A stretch of DNA of 59,444 nucleotides. Origin: Akkermansia muciniphila (GTDB lineage: Bacteria; Verrucomicrobiota; Verrucomicrobiia; Verrucomicrobiales; Akkermansiaceae). The DNA is taken from contig CAMDCV010000028.1 in the NCBI GenBank assembly GCA_945890645.1, positions 1 through 59,444 on the forward strand. Direction: 5' to 3'. Under the pieces are notes generated by a model. The model was given only the letters and a program-made list of their open reading frames with translations, had not been told where the DNA came from and made no database searches. The position numbers were made by a program, and so were the translations under genes. Below, piece after piece: positions 32,589-42,021 of the stretch (positions within the stretch are counted from its first letter, which is position 1; each line of letters starts with the position of its first letter).

Positions 32589-34016
32589 ATGAACATCCCT
32601 ACTGATCGTCGATCCTTTCTCAAACTTGCTGGCACTGCCACGGCGGGCATTTTGGGTTTCCCCAGCATCCTTCATGCACAAAACAAGGGAGATAAATTGC
32701 GTGTTGCTCTCATTGCCACTGGCGGCAAGGGAGGCGCTCACATCGACATGGTACGCCGTGCGGGTGACCTCTGTGTTGCGCACTGCGATGTCGATACCAA
32801 GCGACAAGGAGGCGTGCCAAAGCATTGGGCGGACTCGCGTTTTTATCAGGACTATCGAATTTTGTTAGAAAAGGAGATGAAGAATATCGACGCCGTGTTG
32901 ATCTCTACTCCCGACCACCACCACTATCTTCCGACGGCTCTTGCGATGGAAGCTGGCAAGCATTGCTATACGCAAAAACCCCTCGTGCATACGGTATGGG
33001 AAGCTCGTCAATTGCTTGCTGGGGTAAAAAAATACAAGGTCGCCACGCAGATGGGCAATCAAGGTCACTCGGGTCGCGGCAACCGCGAAATTTACGAATA
33101 CGTCAATAGCGGTATGCTCGGCGATGTCACAGAAATTCATTGCTGCACGAATCGTCCTGTATGGCCACAGGGGCTTGAGCGTCCCGAGGGCAGCGATCCT
33201 GTGCCTGCGAATCTCGACTGGGATTTGTTCCTCGGTTGTGCACCCGAGCGTCCTTACAAAGACAAACGTGTCTATCACGATTTCAACTGGCGCGGTTGGT
33301 ATGACTTCGGTGGTGGGGCGCTGGCCGACATGGCCTGCCACACTATGGACAGCATTTTCTGGTCGATGAATCTCGGCCTGCCAACGAGCGTGGAAGTGCT
33401 TGAAATTCACGGACACACCTCAGAAACGTTCCCGAAAGGCGCGATCTTCCGTTGGACCTATGCCGCCGGCAAGCTACCGAATGGCAAGCCTCGTCCTGAG
33501 TTGGTGATCTATTGGTACGAAGGAAAATTGCTCAAGGATGGTGTCGAAGTGCCCGCCTCCGAGCGCATGCGTCGTCCGGCCAAGCTGGCCGAAGGCCGCA
33601 AGCTTGCGCCTAGCGGAAATGTCTATTTCGGAACGAAGCACGACCTCATCATCGAAGGCAATTACGGTGATACCTCACGCATCTCGCAGACCGAGGAAGA
33701 GAAGAAAGCAAATCCTATCGGCAAAGCTCCGGAAATGTTGCCCCGCAATCCTGATGGTGAAGGTGACTTCGGCCAGTACATGGAATGGCAACGCGCCTGC
33801 AAAGGCGAAAAATCCTGGGACTCTCCCGGTTCGAATTTCCTCTATGCAGCCCCGTTCACGGAATCGATTCTGTTAGGTAACATCGCGTTGCGCGTCGGCA
33901 AGGTGAATGAAAAGTTGCTCTACAATAGCGACAAGATGAGCTTCACCAACAATGCCGCGGCTAACAGTTTCCTCACGAAAGAATACCGCAAGGGTTGGGA
34001 GCATAAGTTGGTGTGA
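32589..34016 (+). CDS. Gfo/Idh/MocA family oxidoreductase, Tat-exported
   Basis: A 475-aa protein from ATG 32589 with a twin-arginine signal (DRRSFLKLAGTATAGILGF). The NAD-binding Rossmann part follows (LRVALIATGGKGGAHIDM, AVLISTPDHHHY, KHCYTQKPLVHTVWEA) and then the alpha/beta C-domain typical of PVC sugar dehydrogenases (WRGWYDFGGGALADMACHTMD). The E/C-K-P motif of the family appears as TQKP. Such enzymes carry a tightly bound NAD and act on carbohydrates in the periplasm. The longer frame from 32424 would bury the signal, so I reject that start. It is divergent from the flavoprotein genes. Confidence 0.93.
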   Translation: MNIPTDRRSFLKLAGTATAGILGFPSILHAQNKGDKLRVALIATGGKGGAHIDMVRRAGDLCVAHCDVDTKRQGGVPKHWADSRFYQDYRILLEKEMKNIDAVLISTPDHHHYLPTALAMEAGKHCYTQKPLVHTVWEARQLLAGVKKYKVATQMGNQGHSGRGNREIYEYVNSGMLGDVTEIHCCTNRPVWPQGLERPEGSDPVPANLDWDLFLGCAPERPYKDKRVYHDFNWRGWYDFGGGALADMACHTMDSIFWSMNLGLPTSVEVLEIHGHTSETFPKGAIFRWTYAAGKLPNGKPRPELVIYWYEGKLLKDGVEVPASERMRRPAKLAEGRKLAPSGNVYFGTKHDLIIEGNYGDTSRISQTEEEKKANPIGKAPEMLPRNPDGEGDFGQYMEWQRACKGEKSWDSPGSNFLYAAPFTESILLGNIALRVGKVNEKLLYNSDKMSFTNNAAANSFLTKEYRKGWEHKLV

Positions 34017-34026
34017 TGATCGTGGC

Positions 34027-34087
34027 GGCACTTTTCAAGTGCCAAGCCTAACAAAAAATCCTAATGTATTTCTCACGTTAGGATTTT
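34027..34087. terminator. Bidirectional terminator between convergent genes
   Basis: A small hairpin GGCACTT-TTC-AAGTGCC (34027-34043) is followed by AAAATCCTAA (34055-34064) pairing with TTAGGATTTT (34078-34087), extended by two inner pairs. A and T runs at the ends serve both strands. Confidence 0.8.
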
Positions 34088-34124
34088 GTATGAATGCATG
34101 AATCAATGCAGGCAGAAGTTGCTG

Positions 34125-35942
34125 TCATTTCGTATTCAATGATGTCTTCAACGCGTCAAGCGATTCATAGCGTTGCACGCCGGGGACTTTCCACAAGTGC
34201 TTGGCTTGGTCGAGATGCTTCTCATAAATGTCGCGTGGTGAGCAATTATGAACGCGGCACAGTGCGGCACTACGACCGACGCATACCCCCATCATGCCTA
34301 TGGTTTTCATCACGCGGATGGTGCCCAGTGCATCGCGATCGACGCTGATATTGCGTCCTGCCATGAAAAGGTTCGGCACATTGCGTGAATAGAAGCAGCG
34401 GTAGGGAACCGCGTAACCGATGCGCTTATCGATGCTGTGGCGATGGATAGCGCGAGAGATGAAGGGATGCTCGGGATTTGCCTGAACATACTTTTCCTCG
34501 GGCACGTGGAGGTCGATGGACCAAGTAGTTAAAACGCAGCCGTCAGGGAAAACTTTTTTGTGTTTTTCGATGTCTTCGCCGGTGAGAATCACATCGCCGA
34601 GGAGTTGTTGCGTTTCGCGAGTGCCGCCCACGTAAGCGAGCCATGTGAGATCCGCGTTTTTGTGTTGTTGCGGATCACGTGCGGCATGGGCGCCATCGTT
34701 TTTCATCGCACTGAAGGCGCTGTAGGAGGCGAGCAAATTCCAGTCGCGCGTTTGTTCAAGGTCAAGGATCGGGTGGCTATCGTAACCGCTTTCCCAGAAC
34801 CACTCAGCATGACCACGGCGGGGATGCGGGAAATCTTTTTCCTTGAGTGGCAGCATCCAAGGCTGCTTGGGGAAACTCGTTGCTTGGTCGCGGTTTTCCC
34901 ACATCCACATGTTGCTCATGCCCATGCGGCCTTTTTCTTCCATTGTCATGTCGGCTTTTGCCCACTGACCGATGAAACCGTGACCCGTGCAATCGGCAAA
35001 GAGAACACCAGTGATTTTTTTCAAGCTTCCCGTTTCGACTTCCAGCACGTTGACGGAATCTATCGATCCTTCTTTCATGATGAGGCCATATGCGTGATGA
35101 CCGAGGAACAAGGTGATGTTTTTCTCCGCACGAACGACGGCTTCTTTTTTGTCATCGACGAATTGTTCCGCCGGTGCGGGGGAAGCTTTCGCCTGGTCCA
35201 TGATTTCTTTGATGATGTCGGAGAGCGCATACTCGCTCGGTGGCATGTCGCCCTTGGCCCACACGCGCACTTCCGAGGAACCATTGCCGCCAAGAACCAT
35301 ACGGTTTTGAATGAGAGCTACTTTGGCACCGAAGCGAGCCGCGGAAATTGCTGCACCGAGGCCGCCATAACCGCCACCGACGACGACTAAATCGAAATTG
35401 CCGGCATCTTCAATCGCCTTGGGAGTGCCGGGGATTTTCCACGCGATGCGATCTTCTAAAAGATTTTTCGTGGGCGGCATAAATGTAGGATCGCTGCTGA
35501 AAAGGACGGCATCGACGCGGCCGTTGAAGCCGGTGAGGTCTTGCAATCCGAGTTCGGCATCGCCTTTTTTCAGCGTTACTGCGCCAGCTTTGGCCCATTC
35601 CCATTCGGCATGGCCCTTGCCGAGCTCGCTACCGACTTTTTCGCCATTGACCAGTAGGGAAAATGTACCGCCGCCTTCTGTGCGCTTGAGTCGCTTCGTC
35701 CAGTCGATGGTGCGCACCCATACGGTGTAACTGCCATCGGCTGGCACGGTGGTCTTAGTGGTGGCATTTGCCACAGGTTTGCCCATACCGTGAGCGATGA
35801 GATAGGGCGAACCAACAGTCTCAATGAATTGCGTATCCACCATCCAGCCGCCTTTTTGCGAAAATTGTTCGGCTTCCACGACAAAGGTCTCCGCGTGCAG
35901 AAATGATGGCAACAAGAGTAAAGAAATGAGTAGGTGTTTCAT
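34125..35942 (-). CDS. Secreted FAD-dependent oxidoreductase with N-terminal CBM-like domain
   Basis: A 605-aa protein with a signal peptide (LLISLLLLPSFLHA). Residues about 20-150 form a beta-sandwich resembling golvesin/xylan-binding modules (VEAEQFSQKGGW, YTVWVRTIDW). The FAD domain starts with the dinucleotide motif VVVGGGYGGLGAAISAARFG (about 185-205) and ends with MAGRNISVDRDALGTIRVMKTIGMMG (in two blocks), as in the FAD-dependent oxidoreductase family abundant in PVC bacteria. It probably acts on polysaccharide-derived substrates in the periplasm. It is the last gene of a minus-strand run that begins with a sigma factor. Confidence 0.9.
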   Translation of the reverse strand: MKHLLISLLLLPSFLHAETFVVEAEQFSQKGGWMVDTQFIETVGSPYLIAHGMGKPVANATTKTTVPADGSYTVWVRTIDWTKRLKRTEGGGTFSLLVNGEKVGSELGKGHAEWEWAKAGAVTLKKGDAELGLQDLTGFNGRVDAVLFSSDPTFMPPTKNLLEDRIAWKIPGTPKAIEDAGNFDLVVVGGGYGGLGAAISAARFGAKVALIQNRMVLGGNGSSEVRVWAKGDMPPSEYALSDIIKEIMDQAKASPAPAEQFVDDKKEAVVRAEKNITLFLGHHAYGLIMKEGSIDSVNVLEVETGSLKKITGVLFADCTGHGFIGQWAKADMTMEEKGRMGMSNMWMWENRDQATSFPKQPWMLPLKEKDFPHPRRGHAEWFWESGYDSHPILDLEQTRDWNLLASYSAFSAMKNDGAHAARDPQQHKNADLTWLAYVGGTRETQQLLGDVILTGEDIEKHKKVFPDGCVLTTWSIDLHVPEEKYVQANPEHPFISRAIHRHSIDKRIGYAVPYRCFYSRNVPNLFMAGRNISVDRDALGTIRVMKTIGMMGVCVGRSAALCRVHNCSPRDIYEKHLDQAKHLWKVPGVQRYESLDALKTSLNTK

Positions 35943-35999
35943 CGGCTACGCGATACGACACGGAAGTGCATGTTCTTACGAAAAACAGCGACAAAAGCA

Positions 36000-38438
36000 T
36001 CATTCGTAGGACAATTGCGCCGTAACTCGCGCGTCCTGCGAACTGGTAAAGCGAATCCAGTAGGCAGAAAAGGCGTCATTGAACTTGTGCTCGATCGCTT
36101 TTCCGGACTCTAGCGCGAGGCTCTGGTAGGTGACCCAGTCGCCATAGCCAGTGATGTCCACTTCTACTAGAATCATAGTAGAAATGTCGCTTTGCAAGGT
36201 CATAGCCTTGCTATCATAGCCAGTCATCAGATAGGGATCAGATGCAGCACCTTTTTTCACGCTAGTATTTTTCCACGGACCTCCTTCGCCACGCGGTTTG
36301 CCAAGTGTCCAGACATCATCGATCACACCTGCCCATAGAGCGGCCTTTCCATCATCTGAGCGAATGATGTGGCGGTTACCCTTTGTTTCTTTATCGATAC
36401 CGCTGAAGAGTAATAGACCATGCCACGAACAGAAATCGTGGATCATGCGGTTATGAGTTGTGACGGGTCGAGCCATGGCAAATCCTCCCGCATTTTCGGC
36501 AGGGAGTTCATAGAAGGTTCCGCAGAGATTTAGCAAATCGCGCTCGGTGGCAACTTCTCGTGCGACGCGAGCGTTACCAAAAGTGCCGTAATTCGCATAC
36601 GCTGCCGACCCACGCGGGAAACGCCAGCGACGGCCTTTATCGTCGATGATCAGTGCCGATGCTTCATCGATGCTGTAGGGCCTATCGACCATCTTTGTGT
36701 GAGTTTTGCCGAATTCGTAGGCCTTGGCATCATCGTTGGGCACGAGCTTCATGTCTGCCGTCATGGTGTAGTAACCGCTGGGTTGACCTTTGGCATCGGT
36801 TGCCACCATGCCGAGGCTAAGAGCATCGTCATCGAGCGCACGGATCATGCCACCGGTGACGGTACCTTGCCCTTCCTTGGCGAGGCCTGCAAATAAGGTG
36901 TCATCCGCTTGTGTGTGTCGTGATGAATTGCGATAAGTAAATGACACTGTGACTTTTTCGCAATCTTGCAGGGGCTTCACGCGAATCCACGTGCCGCTCT
37001 CGGCAGAGGTGAAGGTTTTTGTCGTCAATATGCCCGGTGCAGCTTTGATTTTCGCCAACTCACTCCATTGACCATTTCCTTCACGATCAATTTCTAACGA
37101 AAATTCCAGCGCTGCGTTAGTGTTATGCGAAATATGCATGGCACGTTTTTCATAGCCACTGAACAAATAGGCATCGGAAGCTTCGTTCGTTTTGACCGCA
37201 TCGTTCAACCACACTGCGCCGCGTCCGATGGGAGCGCCGAATTGATCGAGCTGCTCGTGTTTCACAAACCAGAGATTCGATTGCGAACGCGGCGGCGCGA
37301 TTTCGCCCTTGGCTTTGCGCTTGTTGAGAAATTCCGACTTCGCGGTATCGTCGCATCCGAGCACGACCTTACCCTGCCACTCGCAGAAATCTCCGATCAC
37401 TTTGAGGTAGTTCGAGCGCGGTGTGATGCCCGCCGATTTCTGCGGCGTGAAATCTTTGGGGAAACGCCAGAAAGTGCCATGCATGGTCATGAGAAAATCT
37501 TTTTCGCCGATGTCGCGGATGCGGGGCCATTCGGTATTCCAGCCATGCGCACCATCGTACGAATGCGAGCCTTTTGGCAACCGATAGGCCTGCCATTTGC
37601 CCCCGTGGAGGCACATCAGAATGAGCGAACGATGGTCCCAACCGACTGCCCACAACGGTGCATCCGGCGAGTCTGCCTTGCCCATGATGCCACCAGGACC
37701 GGTGACTTCGGTGAATTGATTGCGTCGGACAATTGTCCACTGATCAGTTTTGCCATCCCACTCGGCTAACACTCCGCTAGGAACGCGTGGATTGCTCAAT
37801 GCTTCGCGTGCGTGGTCGCCGTTGTTCGAGTAAACGTAGCGACCCTGAGCAGAATAAAAGCCCTTGCCGTGATAACCTGGCAAATTAGCGGCGGGGCCTT
37901 GTTTGACTTCCACGATTTTTTTCTTCTGTGCGCCAACAGGCTGCAACTGCTCATCGATCCACAAGTCCTTTACCGCGAGTGTGTTGACATCCACTTCATA
38001 AATGCCTTCCTCCATTGTAGCATAAACAATTTTTCCTGCGGGATCGGTGAGATGTCGGGCATTGCCGGTGTGGCGACCAAACATCGTGCTGTAAGGAATT
38101 GTGCGCACCTTGCCCTTCGCATCAATGGCATGCGGTCCGATGAACAATTGCTGCGATTCCTCATGAATCATACGATTCGCGGGCGTTCCGCCGATGCTCT
38201 CGGGGCGGATGATTTTTTTCAAATCCGGCGTGATCTCATAGAGCTTGTCCGTTGATCCCGTCGGCCAATGCGGGGCATACGTAACCACCCACAAACGATC
38301 GGCCCACGGCACGACGGCACCGGTGCCGCATTCGCCTTCTTTGTTAGACAAAACCAAATGCGGATAAACACCAGAAAATTCCATTTGCGCCGAAGCGCCG
38401 GTGAGCAATAAAACGGATAGGGTTAAGCAGCGTAACAT
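36000..38438 (-). CDS. Large secreted propeller-like protein with internal duplication, function unknown
   Basis: An 812-aa exported protein (signal LTLSVLLLTGASA). The N-terminal part has WD/propeller-like strands (ADRLWVVTYAPHW, KLYEITPDLKK). Two regions are copies of each other: one with GDFCEWQGKVVLGCDDTAK ... YLFSGYEKRAMHISHN and one with HDFCSWHGLLLFSGIDKET ... YLMTGYDSKAMTLQSD. Each ends in a beta-sandwich with conserved WIRV/WIRF near its close. No enzyme motif is seen. It lies between a TonB receptor and an FAD oxidoreductase, so binding or handling of a sugar polymer is a reasonable guess. Confidence 0.75.
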   Translation of the reverse strand: MLRCLTLSVLLLTGASAQMEFSGVYPHLVLSNKEGECGTGAVVPWADRLWVVTYAPHWPTGSTDKLYEITPDLKKIIRPESIGGTPANRMIHEESQQLFIGPHAIDAKGKVRTIPYSTMFGRHTGNARHLTDPAGKIVYATMEEGIYEVDVNTLAVKDLWIDEQLQPVGAQKKKIVEVKQGPAANLPGYHGKGFYSAQGRYVYSNNGDHAREALSNPRVPSGVLAEWDGKTDQWTIVRRNQFTEVTGPGGIMGKADSPDAPLWAVGWDHRSLILMCLHGGKWQAYRLPKGSHSYDGAHGWNTEWPRIRDIGEKDFLMTMHGTFWRFPKDFTPQKSAGITPRSNYLKVIGDFCEWQGKVVLGCDDTAKSEFLNKRKAKGEIAPPRSQSNLWFVKHEQLDQFGAPIGRGAVWLNDAVKTNEASDAYLFSGYEKRAMHISHNTNAALEFSLEIDREGNGQWSELAKIKAAPGILTTKTFTSAESGTWIRVKPLQDCEKVTVSFTYRNSSRHTQADDTLFAGLAKEGQGTVTGGMIRALDDDALSLGMVATDAKGQPSGYYTMTADMKLVPNDDAKAYEFGKTHTKMVDRPYSIDEASALIIDDKGRRWRFPRGSAAYANYGTFGNARVAREVATERDLLNLCGTFYELPAENAGGFAMARPVTTHNRMIHDFCSWHGLLLFSGIDKETKGNRHIIRSDDGKAALWAGVIDDVWTLGKPRGEGGPWKNTSVKKGAASDPYLMTGYDSKAMTLQSDISTMILVEVDITGYGDWVTYQSLALESGKAIEHKFNDAFSAYWIRFTSSQDARVTAQLSYE

Positions 38439-38487
38439 CGCGAGATGCTACGTGCGTGTGAACCGGATTGTTTCATCTGGCGGCGAT

Positions 38488-38547
38488 GGAGCGCGGACTT
38501 TAGTCCGCAAGACTTTCGTCAAACATGCGGACTGAAGTCCGCGCTCC
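38488..38547. repeat. Inverted repeat GGAGCGCGGACT / AGTCCGCGCTCC
   Basis: The left arm 38488-38508 and right arm 38527-38547 are complementary at 20 of 21 positions, and each arm contains its own small palindrome (GCGGACT..AGTCCGC). It can form a long stem or two small hairpins. It lies between two minus-strand genes and could lower expression of the downstream gene. The word AGTCCGCGCTCC recurs near 22020, so this is a dispersed repeat family. Confidence 0.75.
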
Positions 38548-38553
38548 CATTCT

Positions 38554-40740
38554 TTACCAGCTCATCTTCGCTCCCACGATCGCATTGAAGCCCGGCTCGT
38601 TGTTGCCAGAGCCATGATTGCGGTAATCGACATCGCTGATGTTTTCGAGTCCAGCGGTGAGCAATAAATTGTCTGTTGCCTGCCAGCCGGCATGGAGCAT
38701 CGGCACGACATACGAAGGGGTGCCGCCGCTGGGGAAACGTTGGCTATCACCGATGTCTGCTGCGGAGAGTCGATCGGCTTCTTCAGCCGCGAGCACACGA
38801 GCTTCGACCCAGTATTTTTCCGATGGGTGCGTCCAGCGCAATGCTGCTGAGGCCGTCAATGGTAGCGCGCGGCTGTAGGGTTCGTCGACCATGGGGCCGC
38901 CGATGTAGGTGCTGGTATTGGTTTCGCCTTTTTGCCAAGCAATGAAGCCTGAGAGCAACCATTCCTCATCAATTTGCCATGCCGCTTCCACTTCAAAGCC
39001 ATAAATGTATCCATCGCGACCGTTTGCCGCCTGCGTCGTAGTAGAACCGTCACTCACCGGTACGTCAGTGATGATGTCGGTGATATCGGTGTAGAAAAAC
39101 GCTGCTTGCACACTGGTGCTCTGACCGTTGTGACGTAGGCCCAATTCGTAAGTAATAAAATTTTCTGGATCGAGATCGACAGAGCCACCGGTTTCCACGC
39201 CAGAGCGACTCGTGGTATTACCCGACAAATCCGCGAGATTCGGCGCACGAAATGCCTGCGATATGCCGCCATAAACGGCCCAGTCCTTCGGCAGATCATG
39301 GATCGCGCGCAGCGAGAAAACCGTGTTGTCCCAGTCGCGATCCGCACTGATGTCTGCGCCGGCATTGCTATCCCAGCGTTTGCCGATCTCTGCTTCGGCA
39401 TAGGTGTAACGCAGGCCGGATTCCACTCTCAGGGCTTCTGTTGCCTGCCAATGGTATTGCCCATGGATGCCAAATAATGAATAACGTGAGTCATCCGCTA
39501 CCGGACGAGCAGAGGGCAAAAAGACTTCACCCAGACCGCGATCGCGCGAAGCGGTGCTATCAACTTCGTCCTGATAATAATCGAGACCGTATATCCACTT
39601 GCCCGGTCCCATAGGCGATTCAAATTCCAGATCGATGCCATACGTTTGCACATCAGCTTGCTGCCATTGCTGATAGCGGGAGTTGCTCAGCGCTTGCCCC
39701 GTGTTATTGCGGCGATCCTGAAATTCCTCATCGGTGCTGTCTTGGTAGGAAAGAGTGGCCGACCATCGCGTCAGCCATGCCCCCTGGCGCGGATCTTCCG
39801 AAACCACTTTGATATAACCCAGCATACGCTCTTGGTCATACGTATTGGCGACCCAAGAGCCGGGCGTGCTGACATGACCTTCATGCTGCCAACCGGGGTT
39901 GAAAATGGTGCGATGCCAGCGCCAGATGTCGTCTTGACTCACTTGTTGAAACGCCGCCGTGAGAGTCGTAGAGGCATCGAGCGCCGTCTCGAATCGGAGG
40001 TCCCAATCGGTTTCGTCGTATCCTGTATTTTTCATCAGGCCGACACCGGAGTCGCGGATGTCCCCGAAATCTTTATAGGTGATCCCTCCAGTGAGACCCC
40101 ACTTGCCTCCTTGCCCGATGGTGCCCTCGATACGTCCGATGTGCGAATCATCACCATTGCTACGATATTCATAGTAGCCAGAACCGTGCGTGAAAAAGGC
40201 TCCTTCTGCTTCTTCGCGGAAGCCCGTGCTTTTACCGAAGGCATTGAGTGTACCGCCGATGGCATCCGAGCCAAAAGGAACACTGCCTTGGCTTTTCACC
40301 AGCTCAAGGTGATCGACAGCATAAGAGTCAATGGTATTCCAATACTGCACCGGGCCGCTGCGCCATGTGGAATTGTTCAGTCGCACGCCATCGAATAACA
40401 ACAAATTGCTACGTCCCGTTTGGCCGCGGATGAACGGCGAGCCATGACCATGGGTGGTTTTTTGTGAAAGCACACCGGGGGTGAAACTCAATGCATCAGG
40501 AATATTGCGTCGTGTGTTTTCTAACAAAAAATCATTGTCGAAGTAGTTGCTGGTATAAGCCGTGTCTTCCAGCGCGAGCGGCGAACGGGAAGCAGTCACA
40601 ACCAATGGTTTCAACAAGTCTTGCCCGTGCGCCAGAAATGGTGCGCCGATGAGGGCAGGGAGCAGAATTTTTGAAATGAGAAAAATTTTTGGTGAGGTGC
40701 CCTGCGGAAGATTAAGATGATTGAGTGGATGTGGATTCAT
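38554..40740 (-). CDS. TonB-dependent outer-membrane receptor
   Basis: A 728-aa outer-membrane protein with a signal segment (ISKILLPALIGAPFLAHGQ), a TonB-box-like PLVVTASRSP, a plug domain (RRNIPDALSFTPGVLSQK, SPFIRGQTGRSNLLLFDGVRLNN) and a 22-strand-type barrel. The barrel includes YGGISQAFRAPNLADLSG and ends in an aromatic residue (MSW). There is no N-terminal STN signalling domain, so it probably does not itself signal to the sigma/anti-sigma pair upstream. The ligand is not evident; the surrounding oxidoreductases hint at carbohydrate or metal chelate uptake. Confidence 0.95.
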   Translation of the reverse strand: MNPHPLNHLNLPQGTSPKIFLISKILLPALIGAPFLAHGQDLLKPLVVTASRSPLALEDTAYTSNYFDNDFLLENTRRNIPDALSFTPGVLSQKTTHGHGSPFIRGQTGRSNLLLFDGVRLNNSTWRSGPVQYWNTIDSYAVDHLELVKSQGSVPFGSDAIGGTLNAFGKSTGFREEAEGAFFTHGSGYYEYRSNGDDSHIGRIEGTIGQGGKWGLTGGITYKDFGDIRDSGVGLMKNTGYDETDWDLRFETALDASTTLTAAFQQVSQDDIWRWHRTIFNPGWQHEGHVSTPGSWVANTYDQERMLGYIKVVSEDPRQGAWLTRWSATLSYQDSTDEEFQDRRNNTGQALSNSRYQQWQQADVQTYGIDLEFESPMGPGKWIYGLDYYQDEVDSTASRDRGLGEVFLPSARPVADDSRYSLFGIHGQYHWQATEALRVESGLRYTYAEAEIGKRWDSNAGADISADRDWDNTVFSLRAIHDLPKDWAVYGGISQAFRAPNLADLSGNTTSRSGVETGGSVDLDPENFITYELGLRHNGQSTSVQAAFFYTDITDIITDVPVSDGSTTTQAANGRDGYIYGFEVEAAWQIDEEWLLSGFIAWQKGETNTSTYIGGPMVDEPYSRALPLTASAALRWTHPSEKYWVEARVLAAEEADRLSAADIGDSQRFPSGGTPSYVVPMLHAGWQATDNLLLTAGLENISDVDYRNHGSGNNEPGFNAIVGAKMSW

Positions 40741-40851
40741 GTAATATTTGATGAGAGTGCTGAGGCGCCGTGAGTCGCTCTATTGATTGAATCGCCGAGC
40801 AGGTAAAAATGGTTCACTGGCAATTCGCTTTTTTTCCCTGTGCGGTTCGAA

Positions 40852-42021
40852 TCAATGCAGGGATAGGGATGCCAATGCCGTGGTGTAGAGTCGGCCTCCC
40901 GCCATGCCCCAGCGATCATCAGGTGTCCAGCTACCGGACTCGGTGCCCATTTGCACCTGTTTGCTGAGTAAAGAGAGACGAATGGAGGAGAGGCGATCGC
41001 GAGAAGATTCATCGCCAGCTTCCTTGAGTTGGGTGGTAGCGAAATAGATGGTAAAATAATCGATAGCCTCGCCCGAATTGAGGCCATTTTGTGGTATCGA
41101 GGTTTTAGTAAAATGGTTCGCTACCCATTTTGTGCCCAGGGATAAATGGGGTTGCACGTCTTTCCAACCAAGGTCTGCTGCCATTTTTAGCGCTTCCAGT
41201 TGCCACAGTGTGATGGTTACGTCGGCTTGTGCTGTGCCGCTCGGACCCCACGATCCATCCGTTTGTTGATGATACATGATCACAGAGAGGGCCTGATCCA
41301 GTAAACGCTTGGTTTCTGCATCGGGGTCATTTTTGTAGCAGGTGAGTAGTGCCAAAGTGGCTATGCCTTGACTGTAAGACGATCCGTAAAATTGCGGACC
41401 GAAACGCCCGCGAGTGTCACAAGTGGATTGCAAATATTGTTTCGCCTTGTCGATCGTAGTGGCGCGTTGCGGAGTTACTTCCGTATCTGCGGAAAGAATC
41501 GCGAGAAGGGGCAGCGCGGTCAACGCGACTTCAAATCGTGGATCTCCGCCCCAGCGTGCGGGACTCCATGAGCCATCGGTTTCTTGGGTGCGGCAGAACC
41601 AGTCCAGTGCCTCTTGCACACTGCGATCGGTATTGTGAGAAATAGTCGGCGGCTGAGGGGCTTGTGCGATTGTCTCAACGGGCTTTTTCTTCATTTGCCA
41701 AATTCCCATCGCCGTGAGGCTGATCAAAACGATCGCTGCCGCAGCCCAGCGATGGAATTGATGAGGGACAGGCGCGATTTCCGGCTGCTGAATGGCGGCG
41801 AGAATGGTGGCGGTGAGATGAGCACTCGGTTCTGCTGCAGGGAGCGAATGAAGACGTTGCAAAACTGCTCCCACTTCCTGACACGAGGAACATTCCTGCA
41901 AATGATTCTCAAAGCCAGCGAGGACAATTTCGCCCGTGAAATGGCGAGCAGCATCCTCACGATAGTGGCACTCATTGCCCTTGTCCACTTGGTTTGTTTT
42001 GTGCTTCATGGAATTGTTCAC
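40852..42021 (-). CDS. Zinc-finger anti-sigma factor fused to an alpha/alpha-toroid (terpene-cyclase/prenyltransferase-like) domain
   Basis: A 389-aa protein that probably holds the co-encoded sigma factor inactive. The cytoplasmic N-terminus has an anti-sigma zinc motif (H40-x3-C44-x2-C47), then a TM helix (about 92-109). The periplasmic part (about 133-389) has repeated QETDGSW / QQTDGSWGPSG and GRLYTTALASLSL motifs of alpha/alpha toroids such as squalene-hopene cyclase or complement-like folds. I see no DxDD catalytic motif, so this domain is probably a sensor. The start overlaps the sigma gene by 50 bases (or 38 if Met5 is used). Confidence 0.8.
   Translation of the reverse strand: MNNSMKHKTNQVDKGNECHYREDAARHFTGEIVLAGFENHLQECSSCQEVGAVLQRLHSLPAAEPSAHLTATILAAIQQPEIAPVPHQFHRWAAAAIVLISLTAMGIWQMKKKPVETIAQAPQPPTISHNTDRSVQEALDWFCRTQETDGSWSPARWGGDPRFEVALTALPLLAILSADTEVTPQRATTIDKAKQYLQSTCDTRGRFGPQFYGSSYSQGIATLALLTCYKNDPDAETKRLLDQALSVIMYHQQTDGSWGPSGTAQADVTITLWQLEALKMAADLGWKDVQPHLSLGTKWVANHFTKTSIPQNGLNSGEAIDYFTIYFATTQLKEAGDESSRDRLSSIRLSLLSKQVQMGTESGSWTPDDRWGMAGGRLYTTALASLSLH

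Noticed and set aside
40838-40858. GGTTCGAATC-like word suggesting a tRNA T-arm
   Set aside because: No acceptor stem, anticodon arm or CCA-compatible end can be built around it. No tRNA was found anywhere in the window.
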